64,000 bases of DNA from Acinetobacter nectaris CIP 110549 (GCF_000488215.1 NZ_KI530723.1:222308-286307); one strand, 5' to 3'; counted from the first letter of the stretch, positions 46,630 to 57,204 are shown. Notes: generated by a model not told the origin, from the letters alone. Made by a program: numbers and translations.

Positions 46630-47583
46630 ATGATGAAACAAAATAGTAATTCTGATTTTAAAGATCAACGTAACGATAAACTCTTTCATTATACCGTCAA
46701 AAGCTGCGCTGTTTTTGTTCTTCTCATTATGCTGGCTGCTTCTTTCTCAATGATTTGGGGAGGTAAAGAGGCATTTCAAACATTTGGTAGTTCATTTGTT
46801 TGGAGCAGTGCATGGGATCCTGTAACAAAGCAATTCGGCGCACTTGTTCCTATTTATGGAACATTGGTCACATCATGTATTGCCATGCTTATTGCGGTAC
46901 CTGTAAGTTTTGGTATTGCTATTTTTATTACTAACCTTGCTCCCAACTGGTTAAAAACACCAATCTCAACTGCAATTGAGCTATTGGCCGGTATTCCTTC
47001 TATTATTTATGGTATGTGGGGACTTTTTGTTTTCGTACCATTTATGGCAGACCATGTTTACCCTTGGGTAGATGAACACATGGGTGCTCTTCCCCTAATT
47101 GGTCAACTTTTTCAAGGCCCGCCTATTGGCTTAGGTATGCTTACCGCAGGCATTGTACTTAGTATTATGATCATTCCTTTTGTTTCATCAATTATGCGTG
47201 AAGTATTTTCAACTGTACCAACACCGCTTATTGAATCAGCTTATGCTGTCGGAAATACTACATGGGAAGTCATTTGGGATATCGTTTTACCTTATACAAG
47301 ATCATCTGTACTCGGTGGTATTTTCCTCGGTCTTGGTCGCGCACTAGGTGAAACAATGGCCGTTACCTTTGTACTTGGTAATGCACACCAACTCAGTATT
47401 TCTTTACTACAACCGGGCAACTCTATTTCAGCAACTATTGCCAATGAGTTTACAGAAGCAGATTCAAGCTTATATCTTTCATCGCTTCTTGCTTTAGGTT
47501 TTATCCTATTTGTCGTTACATTTATTGTGCTTGCTTTAGCACGATTCATGCTCGGCCGCCTAGCACGTCGTGAAGGAGCATAA
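46630..47583 (+). CDS. pstC: Phosphate ABC transporter permease PstC
   Basis: This 317-residue inner-membrane permease has six helices. The binding-protein-dependent transport motif with EAA loop lies around residues 200-245 ([19 protein letters not shown] and [15 protein letters not shown]). The first Met could be 46630 or 46633. It is followed by pstA after two bases. Confidence 0.96.
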   Translation: MMKQNSNSDFKDQRNDKLFHYTVKSCAVFVLLIMLAASFSMIWGGKEAFQTFGSSFVWSSAWDPVTKQFGALVPIYGTLVTSCIAMLIAVPVSFGIAIFITNLAPNWLKTPISTAIELLAGIPSIIYGMWGLFVFVPFMADHVYPWVDEHMGALPLIGQLFQGPPIGLGMLTAGIVLSIMIIPFVSSIMREVFSTVPTPLIESAYAVGNTTWEVIWDIVLPYTRSSVLGGIFLGLGRALGETMAVTFVLGNAHQLSISLLQPGNSISATIANEFTEADSSLYLSSLLALGFILFVVTFIVLALARFMLGRLARREGA

Positions 47584-47585
47584 TC

Positions 47586-48428
47586 ATGTCAAATATGCTT
47601 TGGAAAACTCGCCAAATTAAGAATGTTCTTGCAAAAGTATTCTCTCTCACAACGGCTGTAATTGGTTTATTTTGGTTAGTTTGGATTTTATGGACAACAC
47701 TAACCAATGGTCTACCTGCAATAAATATGCACCTCATTACTGCAATGACTCCTCCACCTGGCGAATCAGGCGGGATGCTCAACGCAATTGTAGGTAGTAT
47801 TATTATGAGTACAATTGCAATCTTAGTGGGTACACCTATTGGTATTGCAGCAGGTACTTATCTATCTGAATATGCAAGAGAAACTAAGCTTGGTTTCTGT
47901 GTGCGTTTCATTAATGACATTTTACTTTCTGCACCATCTATTGTTATTGGCTTATTCGTATATGAAGTTATGGTGAGACGTATGGGGCACTTCTCTGCTT
48001 TAGCAGGGTCAGTCTCGCTTGCATTCTTAGTACTGCCTGTTGTTGTGCGTACAACCGATGAAATGCTACAACTTGTACCAAATACAATGCGTGAAGCAGC
48101 ACAAGCACTAGGTATTCCTCGTTGGAAAATCGTAAACCAAGTTTTATATCGTGCTGCGATGTCAGGTATCATCACAGGTATACTTCTTGCGCTTGCACGT
48201 ATCTTGGGTGAAACAGCACCGCTACTATTTACAGCACTCAATAACCAATACTGGTCAACAGATATCATGCAACCAATGGCAAATGTCCCTGTGGTCATTT
48301 TCCAATATGCAATGAGTCCTTATGATGACTGGCATGCACTTGCATGGGCAGGCGCATTGGTTATGACATTATTTGTTCTCATTCTCGGCATCATTTCACG
48401 CTCACTCTTAGTGAAAAAGGAGAAATAA
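47586..48428 (+). CDS. pstA: Phosphate ABC transporter permease PstA
   Basis: This 280-residue inner-membrane permease pairs with PstC. PstA hallmarks are [33 protein letters not shown] and [14 protein letters not shown]. It lies between pstC and pstB with gaps of two bases and one base, consistent with a tight operon. Confidence 0.96.
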   Translation: MSNMLWKTRQIKNVLAKVFSLTTAVIGLFWLVWILWTTLTNGLPAINMHLITAMTPPPGESGGMLNAIVGSIIMSTIAILVGTPIGIAAGTYLSEYARETKLGFCVRFINDILLSAPSIVIGLFVYEVMVRRMGHFSALAGSVSLAFLVLPVVVRTTDEMLQLVPNTMREAAQALGIPRWKIVNQVLYRAAMSGIITGILLALARILGETAPLLFTALNNQYWSTDIMQPMANVPVVIFQYAMSPYDDWHALAWAGALVMTLFVLILGIISRSLLVKKEK

Positions 48429-48429
48429 G

Positions 48430-49299
48430 ATGGATATCAAAGAAGCAACAACTCCCACTGCAAATGCGAACCATCAGCATATTTCTACTCCTCCACATTC
48501 AGATATCATCCTCGATTCTATGAACACGACAAATCCGCATACTGAAAAAGCAAAGCTTGATGTACGTAACCTCAACTTTTATTACGGCGACACTCAAGCA
48601 CTGAAAAACATTAATATGGTCATTCCTGAAAACCGTGTGACTGCACTTATTGGGCCATCAGGTTGCGGAAAGTCTACTCTATTACGTATTTTTAACCGTA
48701 TTTATGATATTTACCCAAAGCTACGTGCTGAAGGTGAAATTATTTTTGATGGAAAAAATATCTTAAAAGATCAAATTTCAATTAACCAACTTCGTGCAAA
48801 AATTGGGATGGTATTCCAAAAGCCAGTTCCATTCCCAATGACTATTTATGAAAACATTGCTTATGCAATCCGTCATTATGAAAAACTTTCTAAGTCCGAA
48901 ATGAATGACCGTGTTGAAAAAGCATTGCGTGATGGTGCACTTTGGGATGAAGTTAAAGACAAACTACATAAAAGTGCTTTAGGACTTTCTGGTGGTCAAC
49001 AACAGCGTTTATGTATTGCGCGTGCTGTGGCACTTAAACCTGAAGTATTATTACTCGATGAGCCAACATCTGCACTTGACCCAATTTCAACTGCAAAAAT
49101 TGAACAGCTTATTGAAGAACTAAAACAGCAATATTCTGTGCTTATTGTGACGCATAACATGCAACAAGCGGCACGTATTTCTGACTATACTGGGTTTATG
49201 TTTATGGGTGAATTGATTGAATTAGATCATTCAAATAACATCTTTACCAACCCACAAAAACAACAAACAGAAGACTATATTACTGGTCGTTTCGGTTAA
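48430..49299 (+). CDS. pstB: Phosphate ABC transporter ATPase PstB
   Basis: This 289-residue ATPase has Walker [10 protein letters not shown], signature [17 protein letters not shown] and Walker [14 protein letters not shown]. The N-terminus carries about 40 extra residues before the ABC domain. It energises PstCA. phoU, which often follows pstB, is absent here: a terminator and a convergent gene come next. Confidence 0.96.
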   Translation: MDIKEATTPTANANHQHISTPPHSDIILDSMNTTNPHTEKAKLDVRNLNFYYGDTQALKNINMVIPENRVTALIGPSGCGKSTLLRIFNRIYDIYPKLRAEGEIIFDGKNILKDQISINQLRAKIGMVFQKPVPFPMTIYENIAYAIRHYEKLSKSEMNDRVEKALRDGALWDEVKDKLHKSALGLSGGQQQRLCIARAVALKPEVLLLDEPTSALDPISTAKIEQLIEELKQQYSVLIVTHNMQQAARISDYTGFMFMGELIELDHSNNIFTNPQKQQTEDYITGRFG

Positions 49300-49310
49300 G
49301 TCTCTCTTTT

Positions 49311-49343
49311 ATGGAGTAAGTATCAACTTGCTCCATTTTTTCT
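49311..49343 (+). terminator. Terminator after pstB
   Basis: ATGGAGTAAGT/ACTTGCTCCAT forms an 11-base stem with one mismatch, followed by TTTTTT. Confidence 0.85.
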
Positions 49344-49348
49344 CTTCT

Positions 49349-49900
49349 CTAGCTTATCCTTGGTAAATTCACTGCTTTAAGCTTCCAAGCCAGCCCATCT
49401 CTAGCAAAGTGAAAATATACAGGTTCATCCTGATCACCATTTTGTACACAAACAGAAAACTGATTTAATGAGTCATAATGTTTTTCATAAAGAACATCTG
49501 TGGTTGTTGGAATTTGTGCCTGAAAGAAAGAAAATTGATGATCAATCACATCACGATTTGTTAAGTAATGTCCCATCATCAGTAATGCTATATTTTGTGG
49601 GGTAAGGACTTGCTTAACTAAGTTATAAGTATATGAAGATGCAATCATTGAACCAAGATTTGCAAAGTTATTGTCTCCCGTCCCTTCTCTAGAGAGCTGA
49701 TACATTAGATCTGTATCTATTTGGCTTTCCATATTTTGTTGTAAATCTGGCAGACTCATACTTTGAAATATTGCATTATAATTCCCCTGCCCAATCGCAT
49801 GTTGTAACTCATAAAACATCACATACGGTGAAAAATACAAATAACCGAAACACAATAAACAGAACAAAATCGCAATTTTTTTTAGCCTTATTAGAAACAC
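49349..49900 (-). CDS. DUF2939-like membrane-anchored protein
   Basis: This 183-residue protein has one N-terminal helix (about 8-27) and a periplasmic domain. The sequence FYELQHAIGQGNYNAI is typical of the start of DUF2939 proteins. Function is unknown. It converges on pstB and appears monocistronic. Confidence 0.75.
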   Translation of the reverse strand: MFLIRLKKIAILFCLLCFGYLYFSPYVMFYELQHAIGQGNYNAIFQSMSLPDLQQNMESQIDTDLMYQLSREGTGDNNFANLGSMIASSYTYNLVKQVLTPQNIALLMMGHYLTNRDVIDHQFSFFQAQIPTTTDVLYEKHYDSLNQFSVCVQNGDQDEPVYFHFARDGLAWKLKAVNLPRIS

Positions 49901-49997
49901 AGTTTCACCTATTGTTTTTTCTTGGCTTTATTAAACTGAGGCAAGCTTAAATTCGACCCAATAGATTGTTTATTTTTTGCTACTCTCACCTACTTAT

Positions 49998-51392
49998 TTA
50001 TATCTGCGTAAATATAACTTTTGCATTCAAACCTGATAGAACATCAGATGGCATAAATACAAGTTCACCATCAACCAATTTCAAAGCAGCATCAACAATA
50101 GATAAACCTAGACCACTACCAACCACTTGGTGTTGTGTATTTTCTAAACGTACAAAGCGTTGTTTTACACGGCTTAAATCATGTTGCCCAATACCTGGAC
50201 CTGTATCATGAAACTCAACAATCGTTTGATTCGATGTACTATATACTTTAATAATAATTTGACCGAGCCGATTGGTATATTTCACTGCATTATCCAATAA
50301 ATTTATAAAAATCGTTTCTAAAATTGCTTGAGTTGCAAATACATTTGCCTCACCACTTATCGTATTCATAACACATTGTATTTGAATACTTTTTTCTTTC
50401 GCACGTACATCTAATTGGCTCATTGAAGATCTAAGCACACCAATAACATCTATTTTTTCTAAAATATCTACTGCCATTTTATCTTGATGTGCAAGTTTCA
50501 TTAGCTGATCAACAAGCCTTGTCATGCGTTGTACACTCAACTGAAGGTCATTTAGATTGTCATCATAAAGCTCTGTATGCTGATCAACTTTACTCAATAA
50601 TTTAATTTGTAAATTAATTGCTGTCAGTGGTGTTCTTAACTCATGTGCAGCATTTGCAACGAATGCTTGTTGTTGTTCTCTTGCTTCTTCAATACGTTTA
50701 AATAGATAATTTAACTCATTAATTGCTGGCGTAATTTCTGTTGGCAATTGATGAATATATATCTCAGATAGATCTAAAGGATGACGCTTCGCGAAAGTCT
50801 GTTTCAAATCATATAACGGTCTGAGATGACGTCGAATAAGCTTATATAATCCAAAAATTCCAAAAGGAACAAACAACAAATAAGGCAATAACATATTAAT
50901 TGCCAACTCTTTTGCAAGGCTCACTCGAACATGGTTCAACTGACTAATCTGTATTTGTTTATCGCCTATTGCTTTCGTATAGATAATCAGTGTGCCGCGT
51001 TCTGTTTTTGTTTTAGTGAATGAATTTGAATGACTATAAGGCATTAAATAACCATTTGTTAAACCTGATGTATTTAATGCCTTACTATCCACAATATCTA
51101 TAAAAAAATCTGCTTCTCCATAATGACGTTTTGGATCAAATTTTGAAACTTTTAATGTCTGATTATGTACTTGCAAGAAGTCGGCCATATGCTGCATTTG
51201 ACCATTAATCACTTCCTGAGATTCTTCAAGTGCAATTCTATATGCAGAAAACCCAAGTACCACCAATAGAAAAACACTGAATACAGATATTGACCATGAC
51301 ATCTGCGTACTTAATGATTTTCGTTTATAAATACGGCGAACTAGGATGCCAAGTGAATACATTGAGCGATTTCTACTCACTTTGGTTAGCAC
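49998..51392 (-). CDS. Sensor histidine kinase, QseC/PmrB-like
   Basis: This protein is about 464 residues from GTG 51392. TM1 is near residues 33-53, a periplasmic domain follows (about 54-160) and TM2 is near 165-185, followed by HAMP. The H-box is VANAAHELRTPLTAINLQ, the N-box FINLLDNAVKYTN, and the G-boxes are DTGPGI and GSGLGLSIV. The start is uncertain: GTG 51392 overlaps the regulator gene by 20 bases, a second GTG overlaps its stop, and an ATG lies at 51362. It is paired with the regulator encoded upstream. The signal is unknown. Confidence 0.88.
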   Translation of the reverse strand: MLTKVSRNRSMYSLGILVRRIYKRKSLSTQMSWSISVFSVFLLVVLGFSAYRIALEESQEVINGQMQHMADFLQVHNQTLKVSKFDPKRHYGEADFFIDIVDSKALNTSGLTNGYLMPYSHSNSFTKTKTERGTLIIYTKAIGDKQIQISQLNHVRVSLAKELAINMLLPYLLFVPFGIFGLYKLIRRHLRPLYDLKQTFAKRHPLDLSEIYIHQLPTEITPAINELNYLFKRIEEAREQQQAFVANAAHELRTPLTAINLQIKLLSKVDQHTELYDDNLNDLQLSVQRMTRLVDQLMKLAHQDKMAVDILEKIDVIGVLRSSMSQLDVRAKEKSIQIQCVMNTISGEANVFATQAILETIFINLLDNAVKYTNRLGQIIIKVYSTSNQTIVEFHDTGPGIGQHDLSRVKQRFVRLENTQHQVVGSGLGLSIVDAALKLVDGELVFMPSDVLSGLNAKVIFTQI

Positions 51393-52059
51393 TTCCCATA
51401 CAATACCCTAGTCCTCTCACTGTACGAATTGTAGTTTTTCCCAATTTAGAACGTAAGTTATGAATATGGACTTCAATCGTATTACTCTGAACGTCATCAT
51501 TCCAATTATATAATTTTTGTTCGAGCATTTCTCTTGAAAAGATTTGATTTGGATACATCATCAATGGCTCTAAAATTGTCCACTCTTTCATAGAAAGAAC
51601 AACGGGTTCATTTGCTTTCAATAACCGATGAGTACTTGGATACATCACCAGATCACCTACGGAGAAAGAAACTTCTTGATGACTATAATTGGCACTCCGA
51701 CGAATAATCACTTCCATACGTGCTAGCAACTCATCAAAATCAAATGGTTTCACAAGATAATCATCTGCACCTAACCTCAAACCCTGAATTTTATCTGTGG
51801 TCTGATCTCTAGCACTAATAATGATAATACCCATTTTATTGAGTTCAGCTTTATGACGAATATGCTTAAGAACATCTAGACCCTCTAGCTCAGGAAGCCC
51901 TAAATCCAATAAAATTAAATGATATGTCTGCTTAAATAGATAGTCTAAAGCCTCTAGTCCTGTTCGTGCCCAGTCCACCTCATAGTTTTCATGTTTTAAG
52001 AGTTGAAAGGTTGTTTTACCAATCATTAAATCATCTTCAACGAACAGAACTTTTAGCAC
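51373..52059 (-). CDS. OmpR-family response regulator, QseB/PmrA-like
   Basis: This 228-residue protein has a receiver domain with D52 as phosphoacceptor (LILLDLGLPELEGLDVL) and K102-type VKPFDFDELLAR. A winged-helix DNA-binding domain ends TIRTVRGLGYCMG. The style is PmrA/QseB. There is no adjacent pmrC (lipid A phosphoethanolamine transferase), so it is not the classical pmrCAB locus. It is co-transcribed with the kinase gene. Confidence 0.9.
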   Translation of the reverse strand: MLKVLFVEDDLMIGKTTFQLLKHENYEVDWARTGLEALDYLFKQTYHLILLDLGLPELEGLDVLKHIRHKAELNKMGIIIISARDQTTDKIQGLRLGADDYLVKPFDFDELLARMEVIIRRSANYSHQEVSFSVGDLVMYPSTHRLLKANEPVVLSMKEWTILEPLMMYPNQIFSREMLEQKLYNWNDDVQSNTIEVHIHNLRSKLGKTTIRTVRGLGYCMGSANQSE

Positions 52060-52295
52060 TTATTTTTTCCTAGGAAGTATAAATTGCAAAATATAAAAGC
52101 ACATAATGCAAATAAAACAATATGCTACTATTTATCATAAGGTGAATATCATAGATATTATTCAACATTATATAATTTGTTATGTTTTTAAATAACTAAT
52201 CATTTCTTCATATTCAAATAATTTAATAAATATATTTTTAATTAAAAAACAATCACTAAATAAGATAAATGATAGCTAAAACGCTCCTATAATGA

Positions 52296-52925
52296 TCATT
52301 TTGTATTCTTATATATAAATCTTAATTCTTCAATTGCATGCTCTAGACCTTTCTCTGCAGCCTTGTAAAACCATGAATAGGCCGTTAAATAACTTTGCTC
52401 TGTACCTAAGCCATTTTTATACATCAATCCTAAATTATATTCAGCCTGATCGAAGTCTTGTTTAGCAGCCAAATAAAACCAATAGAATGCTTTTTGATGA
52501 TTTTTCTGAACACCCAGTCCTGAAACATACATCATTGCAATACTATTTTGTGCCTCTGGTAAATTTTCCTGAGCAGCCTTATAAAACCAATAAAATGCTT
52601 TTCGATTACTTTGCTGTATTCCTAAACCTTCTTTATACATCAATCCTAACTGGTATTGTGCTTGGGCAAACTTTTGTATTGCTGCTTTATAAAACCAATG
52701 AAATGCTTTTTTATAATCTTGTTGTATACCAATGCCATCACTATACATTGCACCAAGGTTATACTGTGCTTGGTCTAAACCTTTCTCCGCAGCCTTATAG
52801 AACCAATGAAATGCTTGCAAATCATTTTGCTCTATATCTATACCATCCCTATAAGAGACAGCTAAGTTATATTGTCCAACTGCATTTTTATTTGAATATT
52901 CCTCAAATATATTTTTTTTATTCAT
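52296..52925 (-). CDS. Sel1-repeat (SLR) protein
   Basis: This 209-residue protein is made of five Sel1-like repeats of about 36 residues, each with the pattern A-(x)-Y-N-L-G-x-M-Y-x-x-G-x-G and (K)AF-W-FYKAA. No signal peptide is evident, so it is probably cytoplasmic. Such proteins act as protein-protein interaction scaffolds. No partner is indicated by context. Confidence 0.9.
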   Translation of the reverse strand: MNKKNIFEEYSNKNAVGQYNLAVSYRDGIDIEQNDLQAFHWFYKAAEKGLDQAQYNLGAMYSDGIGIQQDYKKAFHWFYKAAIQKFAQAQYQLGLMYKEGLGIQQSNRKAFYWFYKAAQENLPEAQNSIAMMYVSGLGVQKNHQKAFYWFYLAAKQDFDQAEYNLGLMYKNGLGTEQSYLTAYSWFYKAAEKGLEHAIEELRFIYKNTK

Positions 52926-53284
52926 GAGCTGTATCCCATGTCATTGTAGATTATTTTTATATTCCTATCCTTAGTCTAAACCAAATAGATACCATCAGTC
53001 TCGTTTTCCAAAAATATTTTTTATGCATATAAGTTACTAAAATTACGAGCTAAGTGAATTTTTGTAGCGCCATACATTACTTTTATATTAGGAACAACGC
53101 ACTATTAATGATTGATATATCCCCTATATCATTTACAACAAATACAAGTCATATATTTACTTAGTTTTTATTTATCAAATTATATTTTAGTTATTCAATA
53201 TGCCAATAATAAACATATATTAAATACAACTAATATAAATCATAAAAACAGTTTAAACCCATAATTCAAAATTAAATCTATCCC
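52926..53284. other. AT-rich intergenic region
   Basis: This 359-base region lies between the polysaccharide lyase and Sel1 genes. It contains the small inverted repeat TGATATA/TATATCA (53113-53131), with no open reading frame or RNA gene recognised. Confidence 0.5.
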
Positions 53285-55066
53285 TTATTTATATACAATA
53301 TCTATTGCATCGACTGAAAAACCGGGGCTTAAAAAATCTTGACCTTGTTGACCACTGATAACGCTAAGTTGTAATTGATTTTCCCCAAGCTTTAAAACAT
53401 CTTGAGGGATATTAAATATAAACATTGTATTTTTTCCTCTATATGTACCAACCGTTGCAGTTCTTGTTTTCGGTTGCTCACTCATAGGTTGTAATTGACC
53501 TTTCCATCCATTTAATACAATAGCGGGACGCCCTCCAAACCAAGCATTCGTAATACCTATACGTAATTGAGAATTTTTAGGAACTTGCTTTAAATTAAAA
53601 TGCAGCGCTATAGGAGTATTAACACTTTTCCACAAATAAGCAGGAAATTCTCTATCTGACTGTTGTCCAATCCTAAAATCTGTAACATGCCAGTTTTGCA
53701 TTCTGAAATCACTAGGATGCATCCATGTAAGCTGACCACCATTTAAAAACTCTGTTGGCTTACCATCCCAATATCCTATTCGCCATAGAGCACTATCTTT
53801 TTCAGGATCATTTTCATTTTTAAAAGGTAAAAGTGTTGTTACTTTTTCAGGTAAAACTTCAACAGCTTGTGTAGCGACTGCAAGCTCTCCTTTATATAAA
53901 GTTGCTATATAATTCCCCGCAATAATATCTTTAATTATTGCATGACCTTGTAAGTCTATATCTCCCCAATACTGTGCTGTCGCATTATTCAGTGCCAAAG
54001 TCAGAGGTCTAGAGTCTTTGATGTTATCTACCGTATTGAAGGCAAGTTCTCCACGCTGATCTTTAGCAATATAATGGTCTAAGCCCATTCTTCTTAACCA
54101 AGATACATCTAACCCCAAAGGTGGTGCACCATTCGTAAAATAGAGTGTGTATTGATTTAATGTATTCATTCTAAATGGCTCAGTTTGTGCTTCACCATAA
54201 TTAACAATATATGTGAGCTCCTGATCAGATGCACCTTGCATTTTTAAGCTTCTATAAAAGGGGCCACCTGAGCCACCCTCATTATTGTCTCTGATCATCC
54301 AAATACCGACATTCTTTCCCGTTGCACCAAAGTAAATCCAATCTTTTAAACGACTATTCGAGTAGTGTTTTGAATGAATTTCGCCATCTGACATCTCAAA
54401 AATATCGTGTGCTTCAACTGTTTTTATATTATTAGTAATCTCTGAACATTGTGCACCATTTGGCAGTTTGTTGTGTGGTACACGTACTACAAAACGAACT
54501 AAGTTAGGAATAGGCTCTTCACTAAATGTATCTGCCATAAAAATAGCAGGAACTCCCTGTCTAAATAGATAGTAGTGTTTCAATTTTCCTGCGTTTACAA
54601 CCACTTTAATATGATTTTTATCTACATAACTTGCTGTTACTGTTGCAGGGTTCTGACTTGCATAGAGCTGATTAAAACCTGAATTAATTTGACTGCCTTT
54701 TAATGAATTTTGATATTCAACACCATGGTAGCGCATTGAAGAAATATCACCTGTACCTATATGTGTACCAAGTCGATTATGCTTTTGAACCTCAACAACA
54801 AGCCCTGCTCCTGTATTAATTTGATAAAAATCATTGGTTTCTAACAGTTGAAAAGGTGCTTCCTGTTTTATTTTTTCAGGCTCTCCAAACATTTGCATTG
54901 ATAGTGGTGTACTCACAGCTAAGTCATGACCATCTGAAGCATTTGATGTACACATTTCAGCAGCATTTTGCAATGCAAATGCTTGCGTGTGAACTAAGGC
55001 TAGAGTAGCAATCAATATATAATGAAAGCCCTTTTTTTTCAGTTTCAGATCAGGAGAAAATACCAT
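53285..55066 (-). CDS. Polysaccharide lyase family 4-like (rhamnogalacturonan lyase) protein
   Basis: This 593-residue secreted protein has a signal peptide ending near residue 31 (TQAFA). Three regions fit PL4 enzymes: a large beta-sandwich catalytic domain (about 60-330), a fibronectin-like domain (about 350-420, IAGNYIATLYKGELAVATQ), and a C-terminal galactose-binding-like domain (about 425-593, LWRIGYWDGKPTEFLNG and FSVDAIDIVYK). The position that in fungal RGL4 enzymes carries a catalytic His (VHG-like) reads YFG here, so activity is uncertain. The family call is fairly secure and the substrate is not. Confidence 0.72.
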   Translation of the reverse strand: MVFSPDLKLKKKGFHYILIATLALVHTQAFALQNAAEMCTSNASDGHDLAVSTPLSMQMFGEPEKIKQEAPFQLLETNDFYQINTGAGLVVEVQKHNRLGTHIGTGDISSMRYHGVEYQNSLKGSQINSGFNQLYASQNPATVTASYVDKNHIKVVVNAGKLKHYYLFRQGVPAIFMADTFSEEPIPNLVRFVVRVPHNKLPNGAQCSEITNNIKTVEAHDIFEMSDGEIHSKHYSNSRLKDWIYFGATGKNVGIWMIRDNNEGGSGGPFYRSLKMQGASDQELTYIVNYGEAQTEPFRMNTLNQYTLYFTNGAPPLGLDVSWLRRMGLDHYIAKDQRGELAFNTVDNIKDSRPLTLALNNATAQYWGDIDLQGHAIIKDIIAGNYIATLYKGELAVATQAVEVLPEKVTTLLPFKNENDPEKDSALWRIGYWDGKPTEFLNGGQLTWMHPSDFRMQNWHVTDFRIGQQSDREFPAYLWKSVNTPIALHFNLKQVPKNSQLRIGITNAWFGGRPAIVLNGWKGQLQPMSEQPKTRTATVGTYRGKNTMFIFNIPQDVLKLGENQLQLSVISGQQGQDFLSPGFSVDAIDIVYK

Positions 55067-55151
55067 ACAAATTGTTCTTTTACAGTAAGTATATTTAGTC
55101 TCGTGTATTTACCTTAATTTATGCTTGTCATATGAAATTGAAAAAAAATTT

Positions 55152-55703
55152 TTATTTATTTTTCACAATTTTATTTTTTATACCCTGTAATATTCTACGG
55201 CGGATTAAACCACTTATAGGCCGAATAATATACCAATATACTCTAAAGCGTTTATAGGCTTGACCATCTAAACACAATACTCGTGTTTCAGTCATAAGTT
55301 CTGTTTCTTTATCACTAATCTCTTTCAACTCAAAGACTAAAATAAGTTTGGCATAGCTTGGTTTTTTAAATTGATGAAATTCATCTGCATTTGCGATAGC
55401 TACCTGACCATAATTAAGCTTCCAAAACTGACCGACTAATCCGTAGACAATTTCATTTTTAGATGCCTCAAGTAATGTAAAGTTATTTAGACCAAAGGCT
55501 TCATTATTTGAAGAACTCTGCCCAAATAACTTTAAGACTCTCATTGGAAGCTCCCGTAACATAATCATATAACGGAAAAATTGATCATCTGCGGGGTCAT
55601 AACTACGCACAGCGAAAAATACATCATCTATAGAGGCTTGAATAACCTTTCGATGAATTTCTTTAAACTGATAATGAGAAAGGTATTGATCTGCTGAACA
55701 CAT
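55152..55703 (-). CDS. Conserved protein, possible SRPBCC/START-like fold
   Basis: This 183-residue protein has no signal peptide. The pattern IHRKVIQASIDDVFFAVRS at the N-terminus and the C-terminal FRVYWYIIRPISGLIRR resemble ligand-binding SRPBCC proteins. The match is from general impression only. It has no clear operon partner. Function is unknown. Confidence 0.6.
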   Translation of the reverse strand: MCSADQYLSHYQFKEIHRKVIQASIDDVFFAVRSYDPADDQFFRYMIMLRELPMRVLKLFGQSSSNNEAFGLNNFTLLEASKNEIVYGLVGQFWKLNYGQVAIANADEFHQFKKPSYAKLILVFELKEISDKETELMTETRVLCLDGQAYKRFRVYWYIIRPISGLIRRRILQGIKNKIVKNK

Positions 55704-55797
55704 AAAGCGTACTTATTTTTATATAAAGAAATCACAATCTAAGCCACCAAGTTATAAAATACAAACCAATTGCTTAGATGTGATTTCCCATCACATA

Positions 55798-56862
55798 CTA
55801 CTTATTTTGTGTTGCATGCTGTTTATTATGAGAAATAGAAGAAAGGGTTGACCACCCTATAAAGAAAATACCAATAAGTCCTGTCACAACCTCAGAAATA
55901 TGTAACCCTGTGCTTGCTGAAAGCATAATAAAAGCTAAAGCACCAATGGCATAGTGTGCACCATGTTCTAAATAAATATAGGCATCTAAAGTGCCTTTTT
56001 CAACAAGGTATACGGTAAGTGAACGAACAAACATCGCACCTATTGCAAGTCCAATCATAATCGTTACAACATCAGTGGTTACAGCAAATGCACCAAGTAC
56101 ACCATCAAAACTAAAGGAAGCATCTAAAATTTCTAAATATAAAAACCCGCCCATTCCACCTTTTACAATGGTTTTTCCTAGGTCAGCATTGGCATTACTA
56201 TCAGAGTTTTCTTCCAATAAAGAGCTTACAACTTGCACACCAACATAAACCATAACGCCCCATAGCCCTGCCATAGTTACCGTATGATGAGCAGCACCAG
56301 TTACATGCTCACTTAACACCATTAAGCAGGCAATTGCGATAAAAATTGATATCGCAGGTGCTCTTCCTAAATTAGATAAATGTGATTCAATCCATTTAAA
56401 CCAATGTGTATCTTTATTTTGATCAAAAATAAAATTCAGAAAAACAAGTAAAAGAAACATTCCACCAAATGCCACAATTTCAGCATGATGAAGGGTAAGC
56501 TGTTTTGAATATTCAATCGGATTATTTAATGCAAGCTTTGCAACATCTACCATTGCCATATCTGCTGTGAAACCAACAATTAATAATGGAAATAGAAGGC
56601 GCATACCAAATACAGCAACAAGTACACCTACTGTGAGAAAAAGCTTTCTCCAAAACGGATTCCAGTGCTTGAGTACAGATGCATTTACAACGGCATTATC
56701 AAAAGATAAAGAGATTTCCATGACAGCCAATAACAGAGTAATGGCAAGAACTTTGAACATGCCAGCAAAACCAGCATTTGCACCATGTGTATATCCCCAA
56801 TATGCAGATACCACAAGACATATCAATGTAAAAAGAAGAGAAAATCGGAAGTGTTTTAACAT
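55798..56862 (-). CDS. DUF475/TerC-like membrane protein, copy A, riboswitch-controlled
   Basis: This 354-residue inner-membrane protein has nine or more helices. The TerC-type acidic motifs SLSFDNAVVNAS (about residues 52-63) and DASFSFDGVLGAF are present. Such residues bind metal in the TerC/Alx family, which includes Mn2+ exporters. A yybP-ykoY manganese riboswitch precedes it, which argues strongly for a role in Mn2+ efflux or metalation of exported proteins. It is paralogous to the gene at 59404-60468 (estimated identity about two-thirds by eye). AAAGGG precedes the ATG. Confidence 0.88.
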   Translation of the reverse strand: MLKHFRFSLLFTLICLVVSAYWGYTHGANAGFAGMFKVLAITLLLAVMEISLSFDNAVVNASVLKHWNPFWRKLFLTVGVLVAVFGMRLLFPLLIVGFTADMAMVDVAKLALNNPIEYSKQLTLHHAEIVAFGGMFLLLVFLNFIFDQNKDTHWFKWIESHLSNLGRAPAISIFIAIACLMVLSEHVTGAAHHTVTMAGLWGVMVYVGVQVVSSLLEENSDSNANADLGKTIVKGGMGGFLYLEILDASFSFDGVLGAFAVTTDVVTIMIGLAIGAMFVRSLTVYLVEKGTLDAYIYLEHGAHYAIGALAFIMLSASTGLHISEVVTGLIGIFFIGWSTLSSISHNKQHATQNK

Positions 56863-56876
56863 GATGATGCCCTTTA

Positions 56877-56913
56877 GCTAGCATAAAACCAACGACTTAC
56901 CTCCCCTGCTAGC
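56877..56913 (-). promoter_or_regulatory. Possible expression-platform hairpin of the Mn riboswitch
   Basis: GCTAGCA and TGCTAGC form a 7-base inverted repeat with a 23-base loop. It lies between the riboswitch aptamer and the AAAGGG ribosome binding site, and could compete with the site or an anti-sequester. Confidence 0.4.
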
Positions 56914-56937
56914 CAAAGTGTTCTAATGCAGAGAGAT

Positions 56938-57066
56938 AAATCAAAGGTCTTGCCAACAAAGGACTCTTGGTCTTTGCTATGATGGCCATGTTTGATAAAA
57001 CAATTATGTTGACCATCACCCGTTTACCTAATGTAAACAGCGGCTACTCCCCAATGAAGTAGTCCC
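56938..57066 (-). promoter_or_regulatory. yybP-ykoY manganese riboswitch
   Basis: On the minus strand the hallmark TTCATTGGGGAGTAGCCG is followed by GGTCAACATAATTGTTT and later TGGCAAGACC, the conserved elements of the yybP-ykoY class that senses Mn2+. It lies between the promoter and the DUF475 gene. Binding of Mn2+ is expected to switch expression on. Confidence 0.92.
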
Positions 57067-57094
57067 ATTATATTTAATTTTTGGAAGGTGTCAA
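57067..57094 (-). promoter_or_regulatory. Promoter of the riboswitch-DUF475 transcript
   Basis: On the minus strand TTGACA (57094-57089) and TATAAT (57072-57067) are separated by 16 bases. Transcription should start within a few bases of the riboswitch 5' end. Confidence 0.85.
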
Positions 57095-57165
57095 AATTTA
57101 ATATCGAATATCAAATTTGATATATTTATAATCTTGCTTAAGAACCTACATACGACCATATTTAT

Positions 57166-57204
57166 ATTAAAAAAAAGAGAACCTAATTTTATTAGATTCT
57201 CTTC
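57166..57204 (-). terminator. Terminator after ssb
   Basis: AAGAGAATCTAAT/ATTAGGTTCTCTT followed by a long T-run on the minus strand. Confidence 0.85.
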
